Positions 26,501-38,500 of a DNA stretch of 64,000 bases are shown here, one piece after another. The position numbers and the translations under genes were made by a program. The notes below the pieces were generated by a model. It was not told the origin of the DNA, searched no databases, and worked only from the letters and a program-made list of their open reading frames with translations. Origin of the DNA: Apostichopus japonicus (Eukaryota > Echinodermata > Holothuroidea > Aspidochirotida > Stichopodidae); contig NC_092575.1 of the NCBI RefSeq assembly GCF_037975245.1, forward strand, positions 1,007,001 through 1,071,000, given 5' to 3'. Numbering within the stretch: position 1 is the first letter of the stretch; each line of letters begins with the position of its first letter.

Positions 26501-29500
26501 AGGAAAAAATGAAATTTGGCAATAACAGGACACTAAATGTTTTGGGTAGCATCTTTTCTGCATTATATATATGAAACAGTTTAATAAATTTCTCTGTAGC
26601 AATGATTATTCTGTCCAATAGATCTATAATGAATGGTTAAACTGATGGTAATCCTATTATGTGTGAATTAATATACATCTTAAAGGACACAGGGTTGCAA
26701 TCCAAACTGAAGCGCAGTATGAACCAAACTTACTGCAGTGACCCTTTAACCCTGTTGGGAGATGCATTAACTAATGTACCAGCTGGAACCCATGACCGTA
26801 ACATTATTTCATCTACGAGTTGATCCACAATCCCAAGTTTGTGCCATTGCTCTCAGGACTGCAAGTAGAGTCACAAGCTAAGAGAATTGTTTTATTGAGT
26901 ATATAGGAATACAATCTGTTTAGTATATAAGCTCTAATTAATGATTAATAGTAATTAATCATTAATTAATTAAATCCTAATTAATGAGAACAATAGTATA
27001 CTAAGTTCTATACAGCAATCTACTGTATATCTTGCTGATCAAAGACGGCCAGTTCATCTCAAAGATCTTGAAAATGCCAGTGACCGAACAAATTTTATGT
27101 AGCTGACCCAATTTTTTTTATTCACTACACATCCCATTCATCCATCATCACCATCACTGATAATTTCATAACCGACTGGTTTGAATATAATCAGTCCATT
27201 CGGTCACATGTTGACCCCCGCTGTATCCATAAGTTTAGCCAATTGGAGACCATGTTTATTATCATTCTGAATGAACTATATAGCATTCTGAATTGGAACA
27301 ATCTAACAGTTAAGTTACTATGTATAGATCTGCTAAAGGAATAAGCCTCAGTAGTGCAGTGTAATTCCAGGTTTGTATGGAACGTTTCCAGCAAGCAACT
27401 TACACTACACAAGGCCTTGGAATGGCAGGTGAGCACTGGAATCGGTGATGACCTAGATTTGGTGTCAGAGAGAGGCAAAGCTAAAACAGAACCAAGTTAC
27501 AATGATTAGATCAACAGGAATTTGTAGCAGTTGGTGCAGGGCCCCTGACACAATTATAAACAAACAAATCTTTGGTGGTGTCCAGAGTGGGGAGTGTGGG
27601 TAGGGTGCCAGAGGGTGGAGGGTTGGGGGAGGTTAGGGGACGGTGGGAGAGGGAGGGATTGTCTAAAGCTTTTCATTTTCTTTCATCCTATTACAATATT
27701 TGTTCAATATGATCCTGCGGTGAGTATGTTTATGTATCCCAGATGTATCCAAGAATGATCTATGAAATAATGTTAAATCCCTTGAAATACTGCACTGACA
27801 TACAGTACCATGTCAAAGGTCGATCATTAAATTTGAATTCATAAGTGATGCTCTGAGACAGGAGGATTGAGGGGAGTGTCAGGTACGTCAGAATCATTCC
27901 GATGGTAACAGGGTCATAATGAAAGTGTAAAAGGGTGACAACACTGATGTATTTGTGTTTGATGTTCAAGGGATGATTATAGACAGTTCTACCAGTTCAT
28001 GATACCTGCTTGTAAAAGTAGACATTAATTCATATCAACAGTTTCTAGTCTTAGAATATCTAAAATCCCTTCTCTGAAATGAAGCAGAGATATAATGTAA
28101 AAAAGAAAAGAAAATGAAACTAGATAAGTCCCAAGATCTGGATGTCAATAAACTTGTTGTTAAATTTATACTGCCATGCTTTATGATGACAAAGACATTT
28201 TATCTTTGTGCCAATAAAAGATCCTACCAAATATCTTGGCATACCGGGGCTTCTACTCAACTCTGTACATAGCTAACATCAAAATATTTTTTCTTCAACA
28301 ACACATCATGCAAATCTTTAAAAGTCTGGCTTGATCGACAATGGCAGCATGATGATAAAGTCTGTTGCAGATGCAAGTTCCACCAATAACTTTATTTGCA
28401 TTGTTATGCAAACTGCTATGCAAATTAAGTTATTTTTTATGAATATATTAACATAACTGAACATTTTTAATCAGAATAAACTGTAAACAGTACCTGTACT
28501 CCTCCTTCCCTGTCCCCTCCCTTACTTGTTGACTGTCATCCTACGTACATGTTTCCTTTCAAACACACCATTTACTGATAATCATAGACATTCAACAAGA
28601 ATTATCACAGGCAGTCTAATGGACTGAATGAAGTTGGCATCAAAACAGCTCCTCGCATTAACATTTAGTATATAACGTCTCTTAGATTCATACAGTAACC
28701 TGTATAGAGTAGTACACACGCATGTGTGGATGAGCACTAAAGTGTTACAGTAGCTTCTTTGCATTAGCATCACAATCTAGATACTTTTAATAATTCAGAG
28801 AAAGTCCATTAAATAATTACTTTTTTCAAAACAACTAATCAACCCCGAAGCAAAGGCCTAGGATGTTTACATCCAGAGTAATATCACTGATGATGGTATG
28901 TGTGTGTTAGATTCATTGTCACTGATTCATTCAGTAGGTTAAGCAGTAACTAACAACTGAAATTCATGTCTTTAGGACCAGAAGAATTACTCTCAAGAAA
29001 AGTAGACTACATACTGTACTGTCTGGATTAAATACTGAATGTGGAGGACAAGCAAAGACTGGGCTAAAGACGAAATAAAACTACTGTATTCAATATCAGG
29101 TTGTCCATCAGAATTAAAAACAATTCCAAGCCTACCGAACAAAGCAAGTTGTTGAAAATGCTCTTCAAAAACTTACTTTAATTTGCACTTTATTTTTCTG
29201 TATTATGGTCATAACGATTACTGTACATATAATGGCCAAGTGGTGTATGTATGTACACCACTTGGCCATTGTATCATTATTTTTTGTATGGTAGTGTAAA
29301 AGAAATGCTACCGGCAGAAAACCCAAAATAGTAAAAAGTGCAGTAACAGTTAAGTGCAGTAACAGTTAAGTGCAGTAACAAGTGCAGTAACAGTTAAGTG
29401 TAGTAACAGTTAAGTGCAGTAACTGACATCTGAACTAGGAAAAAAAACCTAACACTTACAGGTTCGGGCATTTACCAACCTAGATACTTACCTATCTTCT

Positions 29501-32500
29501 ATACATACACACTCTGATCTACCATGGCTACAGACTGGTATTAACATACTTGTACTGCCTCAATGACCTTCTAAGGTCACTACCCTCTCTACCCTCCAAA
29601 TGTCCTACAATACTTTCTTTGTTTTGACTCAAGATTAATGAGAACTAATTAGAATCAAAGGACTTGCAAAATGAGAAGTGATATACGTAGCAATTACATC
29701 AATGGCCTTTAAATTATGACAGCTGTTACCACTTACCAGTAGGTGGGGATAGATCCCAGTGGTACGTGAACTTTGACCCCACCATACCGATGACGTCTTC
29801 ATTCAACCACGTCCAATATTGCACTTCATCTTTCATTGTACAACGGTACATCTGCTTCTCTGCGACGATGTTGAAAATTTGAAAATGTCGCCCAACTGGA
29901 AGGAAAACAAAGCCAGGAAAATGCTAATTAAGTTTGGTCCATACAGGAATGGCATGGTTAAACATGCAGAAATGGAGGGAGGTAGGGAAAATCCAAAACT
30001 TCCCATATACCAAAAAACTAGAAGTGAGGTCAGATGAGGTGGAACTAAAGACAAAACAAATGTGTACCAAAGAAAACTTCTTATGTCCTGTATTGACATG
30101 TTTCCATCTGCAGATAATATCAGAATGCCCATAAAGAATTACATGGAAATAATCCAAACATTTGTAATCAGAAGTTCATTCCAAATGTCAAAGGTCATAT
30201 ATTGTACATCAGAGTCTTAGAATGTTACAAAGAGTTAAATAATCCAAGCAGAAAAAGGAAACTGTCAGATTGCAAAGAAATTACTACAGAGAATGGGATT
30301 TCATAAAATTCATTAGAACTTTGAAGATATAATCAACATTCCTGTCTTTCATTCTCCTTCGTTCTTATGTATATACATTATACAATACATATCTTTCATA
30401 AAGTTCACCTACTATACTTACACCTACTCTACAGTTCATAGCTATATAGTCATTCTGTAGTACTGTGCTCTGTACAATATAGGTAATAGAACTGTGCACT
30501 AAATCTACCATACAGTATATATAGTGTTGTACATACGTACATGTGTCGCTGTACAGTACATCTACTATATAAGACAGTACTTACATAATATACTGTACCA
30601 CTGTACAATACAGCTGAGTACAGTTTATGTTACATCTACTATGGCACTGTTTACATACAAAAATATGCAGTATACTGTATCTGCTAAAGAACCCACAGAA
30701 CATCCTATATAATACTGTACAGTAATTTCACATACATAGTACTGTTCAATGTAGAGCAGTTTCTATACTATAGCACTGTACTCCAATTATAGCACTATTC
30801 ATGATCTACTAAACCACTGTACAGTACATGATCTTACAGTATACAGCACTGTACAATACTTTCATATATTACACTGTGCAATGTAGCTTGAACTATAACA
30901 GTTTACATTACATCTACTTTAGCACTGTTATTAACTGATCTAACACAGATAGGTTCCCAAATAAGCTACTGTAAGGCTTCCTGATCCTTAATTGGGTCAC
31001 TAAACTAACTAAACTAAACTCACTACAGTACACACAGCACTATATGCAGTATGTAGATCTACTACAGCACTGTAAAGTACATCTACAATATACAGTGTTT
31101 TTCTTGCATACAATGTAAATCTACAGTAATACAGTGACAGCAATGTAAAGTGTATCCTATAAAGCAGTTGAGTAGTTTAACAGTAGCTCAGTATCTCGTA
31201 TTATATACAGTGGAACTATCCCATTACTTCAGTGTTCTGTGTATAATTTTCTATCACTACACTGTGGGATATATGTATAACATACACTACACATACTGTA
31301 AAGTACAGTGTATCTATAGATGAAGCATGTAACTACTACAGGCAATGTACAGTAGTACACAACTAAAGTATGGTTACATCAAAACAGCACTGCAGTCTAT
31401 GTCAGTAGTACACAATATCTACAACACACTGAAATGTAAACCACTCTGTACAATATGCTTACTACCTGTAGTTCATATCGATTTACCACAACCTTAAAGA
31501 CTGCAAAGGATAAAAAATCCATTCTTTCTTTTTTTTGACGTTACCCAGTCCCAGGGCTAATTACCCTACAGCTTATTACAGCAAGTAGCCTACTACTGAT
31601 ATAATAAGTAAACTTGGGTCTTGCTGAAGTTCACTACCAGCAAAAAATATTAAAATTCATTCAAAAGCAGGAATAGTATCTCAATAAAACCACAAAGGAG
31701 ACACTTTTACAAATCAGGATAAAGGCACAGAATATAACAATGTGACTTATTTATGCAACGGATGTATATCAAGCCCCAAGCCATCACTGAACATATTTAT
31801 GGCAAGAAAAAACTGAAATAGTCTGCACACAGATTTAACACATGTGTTTCACTAATGCAAAGTTATTAAAATAATGTTAACCGGGTATTTTATGACTGTA
31901 ATTCTCAATAAATACAATTTAAGACCTTCAATGAAAGAATGGCATTAAACATAACTTATGTTCATGAGGAAGGATTGCTTTAATGCCGAACATTGTACAC
32001 ACAATACATAAGAGTGCTGTCAGTCTGAGGAGACAATAGCATGAAGAGTAAAATAAGAGGCAAGCCTAATAAAAACCTGCTAAAAAAAGAAATTCCCAAG
32101 GTTCAATTCCCAAAGCTCAATTTCCAAAGTCCAATTCCAAAGTTCAAGCCAGAATTTCACAGTAAAGCTTTACATACTGTACTGTAGTGCAGTATGAGAA
32201 CAACTATTTTTTTTAGCTCACCATGTCATACTTGGGACTTACAATCCTCTACTTTGAAACTATGAAAGTAATATCTAATCACATCACAGGATGTATTAGG
32301 TAAGCACTTATATACCAGAACCACTTTACAACAGCTCATGTCTCTTCTCAAGAGTTCATCACTACTTTACTCTCAAATTATAAACTTTAATAGTTTGATT
32401 ATCCTTCCACTGAAATCGATTGAGCTTGCATACATATATGTGCATAGTGGATACAATTTCATAACAGAATGTTTCTTACGTTTCCTTCACTTGTACATAC

Positions 32501-35500
32501 AGTAGATACAGTAGAGCCACTAATGAAACCAGAGTGGAAACAAGATATCAAGATTTGTGTTGATAGAGCAGACAGCTTTATATATGACTATCATTCTTGT
32601 AGCCATGACAACCATGCAAAATGCAAAACAGGAATCACTAAATTAATGAAAGGGGAAAGGCTATGTCCAAGCAAGTCTGATGCAGTCATTTCTGTTCAAA
32701 ACACCTTTCTACCTTTTAGGGTTTCACGCTCTTTTGCACAAGACAATTTACCTACTCCAGTAAGTACAGTACAGCTCAACTAATGGAAGCTGTGAAACAT
32801 TATTAGCCAATGTAGTGTATTAATTGTGTTTAAGAGCACAAATGGTCACATATAGAACATGTATGTCATAATGTGGTTGTTTCATTGTAAAACAAGACAG
32901 TGACCGAGTCCTTGTTAGTTTGTTGTTTGTATTTTTTTTATTTGGATATATTGTCTCTGTTTATATTCCATAGGAGGAAAGCACTTCAACAACTCCCTTT
33001 ATCATGTTTACAAAATGGACTAGAAACTTGAGAAGTTTAAAATAATCACCTGGGTTCATTAACTAGGGTTTGAGCTGAGAAGTATTCGTATATTGAGCAA
33101 TAGAATTAACATATATATGCTGATCGGTATTAGGATTCACCTATACTGATTAGCAAGATTCACATACCTTGATCAGTTCTGCTGATCAATAGCATTCACA
33201 TCGATAGGATTCACACACATTGATCAGTTCAGGATTCACACACTTTGTTCAGAAGGATTAACATACTGATCAAGAGCATTCACATTTCACATACGATGAT
33301 CAGTGGACTTAACATACAATTAAATAGGATTCACATGCATTGATCAGTTGGATTCATTGCACTGCACAGTAAGTCAAGTCCAAGTGCATTGTACAGTTGA
33401 GTTTCACTTGCTTAAGTAACTTCATTTTATAAATGGTAGATACCAAAGGGGGGGGAAGTGTGGGGGGGTGTTCCAGATGTTGGAGGCAAAGTGCTCAAAT
33501 GTTTCCAGTCATATAGCTTCATGCAGTTTGGAGACAGGTAGGAGAACAAGTAAAATCCACAGTACATTAGTCAATATACTATAATGTAGTCAGTATCATA
33601 GTCAATAAACTAATTATGTAGTCAGTATAATAGTCAATAAACTATAATGTAGTCAGTATACTAGTCAATAAACTATTATGTAGTCAGTATACTAGTCAAT
33701 ATACTATAATGTAGTCAATATACTAGTCAATGTACTATAATGTAGTCAGTACACTAGTCAAAATACTATACAGTATACTAGTCAGTATATACTGAACTTC
33801 TGAAGCATTAGATCTACAGTACAGTATGTCATGACAGCCATATCAGAACTCTGCTTTAAGCAGAGAATATAATGGCTGTTGATTGCATTTGAGAGCCCAC
33901 TTTTTAAACTAAAACTCTCCACGCATCAAAAGAGGTAATGCTGCACAATTATTCAAATAGAGCCCTTCCAGGACTATTAACCTCCTGAAACATTATGAAG
34001 TGAATACTTGTTGACTCTCTTCAAATCGCAACAGATTTGTTTTGAGCAGGCAAACCAGTACTTCACCACTTGTTTTTGTATTTCATTTTCATTATTTGAA
34101 ATGGAAACTTAACTGTCGGTCGTCAGGGTAATAATGTTCAGTTGATGAGCTGTGTTTCCACTTTCAAGTTACTTCATGGAATTGATGTTCGCATGTGATA
34201 GAAAAAGGGTACCAAAATCAATCCAATATGCTGCTTCAAATATCTGGATAAAAGCATGGCAAGATGTCGCTGCAATTTATTGTTCCAGTGATGCTGCGCA
34301 GTTTCCAGTCCAGTCGGTATAGTGACATGTCAACACCCATATCAAACGTGAAACTAATTTGTGATGCAAAGAATGAATATTTTAGATCTACAACATTGAT
34401 GCAAAGACTGCAGGAACTTGAAGAGAAATACTAACCTTGAGTAGATCCCAGGGTAGTGGCACTTCAAGCCAACAATAGCCTTGAGCCATGCTGATTACTT
34501 TTCAGCTTAATTATTCATTTTGTGTTCACAAAACAAACAATTGATCAAGGATCATACAGTCAAGTATCGTACATTTTCAGAGACAACATTTGAAATTCTC
34601 TTGACTATTCACAGATTTATTTTAAGTTCCTTTTTCTGTTAAAGCAGGAAGTCCACATTGAGATTTAAAGCAACTTTACACAATCATTTTAGTACTTTAT
34701 ATATATATGCTTGCTCAAAGCACCAATGTTGCAATACAGTGCATAAATCTTTGAGGTAATCATGTTTTCAAGACTTTAGAGTCGTGATTGTGAATTTCAA
34801 TTTAATTGAAATGTCTTCAGCTTGCAAGGACTTTTAGAATCCAGTGATATCAATGATTATTCCTCATTCTCTGAAAATTTTGGGGAATGGTCGTCTTGCA
34901 TTAAGCGTACATTTCTAGCATAGATCGTTATTTCGTATTGAGACCTTCGGTGGGTTTGATGAAAATAACAGATGGTGTCTACCAAGCGCAAAGACTGTTT
35001 CAGCAAAATATTTGAACCATGATGATAACAGCTTCACTGTCTCAAGCTGAAGAATGTTACAAACATCTGTGAATTTCAGTTTTTCCTCTGGTACAAGATA
35101 ACGTTACTGTACCTTAGGAAGAAAAAATACATCACAGTGATGCTAACTTTGTGTGAAATATTTTCATCATACCATTCGAACCAATCTTTTTAACTTCACT
35201 AACACTGTAGTTTGTTTTGACTTACAGTAATACATTTTGGCAGGAGGTGGGAGGGGAGAGTGAGGGCATAGCACTCAACTTCACTAATACTACATTTTGT
35301 TTTAACTTACAGTTTGGCAGGGGGTGGGGGAGGGGGTACATAGCAATCTAACCTTCATTAATACTGTAGTTTGTTTTATCTCACTGGTTGGCAGGGGGTG
35401 GGGGAGGGGATACACAGCAATCTAACCTTCATTAATACTGCAGTTTGTTTGTTTTGACTTACAGTTTGGCAAGAGGTGGGTGGGGGGACATAGCAATCTA

Positions 35501-38500
35501 ACCTTCACTAATATTTTAGTTTGTTTTTTAACTTTCAGTTTGGCAGGAGGTGGGGTGGGAGTGGGGGGATAGAGATTGGAGGGCAAGGACAGAAGGGGAG
35601 TGTTGGTTTCTTCCTTTGCTATATCTGTACATGTGTGTCCTCTACCGGAGATTGAGGGGGCACAGTATTAAAATGTTCCAATTGATTCAGTACTTGGTGT
35701 TAAGGTAGATGGGAAAAGTGCATAAAAGCAGACTGGAGACCAGTACATGAGAGGAGCGAAGTCAATGCTTACGTTTTAGGGCAAGCCATGGCTTCCTGGG
35801 GTTCATTATAGCAGAGTCCGCTGTGCATGGCCATGTTTTGGGTCTTGGTGTACGACTGGTCAAGTTGATGACCGTCACACAGTTGTCCCTTTTCTTCTTC
35901 TTGCTGGTGTGTCGGCAACAGAGCCAGCGGTGGGAAGACATAGTGGCCCGAGGGAAAGTCACCTGCTCTGGCTTGATGCCAAATGATGATAGCTGAAAAG
36001 AGATTAACAAAACTGCTCGGTAAAAAACAATTATTTGTGACAAAAGTTATAGTAAAAGACTCACAAAGATTGTGTCAGTTTCCTATTTACAATTTTGTTT
36101 AAAATTAGCAAACTAAAAATTAACAGTTGTTTTTTCCTAATATGTGTTTGTTGCTTGCATTTTATTTCAGTGTTTCTAACGACAGGATACAATATACAAT
36201 ATCAGGGACAAATAAATAATGATAAGATTTATGTAATGTCACTCAAACTAAACAAAACTTTCATCAACAAGCTGAAAACCTGTAACACATTTATTGCTAT
36301 CGGTGTGCTACCACTCTGTGCAAACAGTGTTATGTGTGAAAAGCAAAAGTTACTGTTTTCCATCTGGGCTTTAAAATCAAAATATTTCCCCATTCTTAAG
36401 GGGCAGTGGAATAAGGTATTTATAGTTTTGTTTTGTATCATATCACCACCTCAAATTGCAAATTGCATTAAAACTGCATTCCAAACACTATACTAGTATT
36501 AGTCAGAAACAAATCTTAAAAATTTTGAGTCAGCAAAATTATTATACTGCACATACCATTCATACCATAAACACGATACTGACTATTCAAAATGAAACTT
36601 GCTGAACATACTTTTAATTTTGCTGATATATAAGAAATAACATCAGATTTTTAACCAAAAGGGTTGATTTTGATAACAAATGACACCATGGGAGTATCTG
36701 ATGGTAAACAGATCACTCAACACTGTATTGTGTGTGGCTAGGCCAGCACAAATTTTGGGGTTTGAGTACAGTACTTACTTACGGCCATAGGATTTTCAGA
36801 CTCCGACAAGGTGACGGGGAAAAAATAAATAAAATCGGTTGTCCAACCCCACATGAGTATGACCCCAAGTTTAGAGCCAGGTTACTGTTCAGTACCTCCC
36901 ATAGGCTACATGTGATAGTATTACTGAATGGAGAAGATGCGTTACTGTATGTGCAAGCGTGAAGTAAATGCATCAAAAGTTTGAAATGAAATGTGCTTTG
37001 TTTTATCTTGCATTGATCTTGATGGATCTCCCATACTATGTACACCGATACTGAAACCCAATTACAATGGAATTCACTACGTACTTGTAGCTATTGATAA
37101 AGTAATACACTGATTCAATTTGTTTCCAGTCATGAAGAAATGTTAACACGTTTCGAACAATTCCAATTTTCTTTTTGTACACTACTGTATTAACTGTACT
37201 GTCTGTACTGTACACTAAGTAAACTTGTATGAGGGATAAAGTTTTGGTAGAAAGAAAATAAATAAGTCAATATTTAGAACGGCAGACTGGGAAGGAAGAG
37301 AAAGTGGACTTTTGACCCACAAGTGGGTCAGAGGGGGCGCTATGTTGAACTGTTACTCATCTCTTTAAGGCTATACATCCTGCAACACGTACATCGAATC
37401 GAGACAAGTAAAAGAGGATTAAAATATTAAGGTTCATCAGGTGAAAACAACCCAGTAGGCTATCATAGTTTGATCAACATCAACCTTGAGTGTAAAGTTT
37501 GATAAATTTTGGTGGCCAACACATTTTTAGGTGTTACTGATGTATTATTCAGGTCCTTCTCATGTGCTACTCAAGTACTTCATTGATCAGATGAAGGAAT
37601 GTGGTAGTCCTCAGTCATTTGGGCTGCAGAGCTAAAAGTTACCAATTTAATGGCATCTGTAGGGAAAAATCTTATCCAGATACAAAAGTGCATTTGTTAA
37701 GAGGAGACAGGTGAGAGAGATGGACACAGAAGACCTATCCCAAGATATTGCTAATGTTGCTCTGCTTTCATCTTTATCTTAATAAGTGTCAAAACAATTG
37801 TTTAGAACTGTTCTGTCAAAAGTAGATGATACTAAATATGGTATAAATCAGTTTGACAATTTCAATGACATCAATAATTAGTGTCCTGAACACCCTTAAA
37901 ATGAATCAAGTTAGCATATGAAATTACTCACATTAGTAACATATGTAAAATTCATAGTTTTGCTTGAATCCCCATACATAAATGTACAGTATTTGTACAA
38001 ACAATGGCATTTCCTACTGACACCTAAGCAGACATTTCCACATACCATTCATAAGGATTACAAGTTTCAATATCCATTGTTACTCATCCAGGCATGCTTT
38101 ATTTTTTTCAACGACTGAAACTCATGGACAAAGCATAGCTTTGAAACCCGCTCAATTTTAACAAAGAACACACATATGTTGGATGGTACATTGATGATCA
38201 GTACAATTTACAACTGAAATGTAACTTGACTTTTGAAATTTCATTCAAATTTACACATTATCCTACATACCAGAGTATGATAGAATTATGCTATTTAAAA
38301 CATTAATCGCAGTGAATAATTTACTATGCATCCATTGTTAAAATGTTAAGAACTCTTCAACTGTTTGATCATTGACTTCAAATCATTTATAGGGTACTGG
38401 AGATTGTACCAAGTACTTATCTTATTGATATTGTTAGACTAGTATATACACTGTACAATATCATGCTCTTGTTGAGGAACTTTAAGGGACGGCTGGTACA

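Larger units (their letters stand above)
23261..29736 (-). other. CLTC-like: Intron 3 of the clathrin-like gene
   Basis: This intron of about 6.5 kb contains the degenerate repeat at 24075-24330, G-runs near 25068 and 25424, an AT palindrome around 26936-26990 built from TAATGATTAAT and ATTAATCATTA, the hairpin at 29231-29270 and the 16-bp repeat at 29335-29421. No other exon is supported. Confidence 0.5.
29896..35772 (-). other. CLTC-like: Intron 2 of the clathrin-like gene
   Basis: About 5.9 kb, dominated by repeats: the CTGTAC-rich tract (30360-31470), degenerate gattcacat(n)tgatcag repeats (33110-33360), a 31-bp minisatellite (33570-33791) and a G-rich 75-80-bp repeat (35192-35580). The plus-strand frame 32469-32783 has no supporting junctions. 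Confidence 0.5.

Noticed and set aside
32469..32783. 104-codon plus-strand open frame
   Set aside because: Inside intron 2 of the clathrin-like gene, no motif and no splice evidence.
34433..34488. Minus-strand ATG with MAQ..., resembling the start of clathrin heavy chain
   Set aside because: It lies downstream of exon 2 in gene order, the residues after MAQ do not match, and a phase-matched exon 1 exists at 40572-40622.
36095..36496. 133-codon plus-strand open frame
   Set aside because: Within intron 1 of the clathrin-like gene on the opposite strand, with low-information residues and no homology that I recognise.
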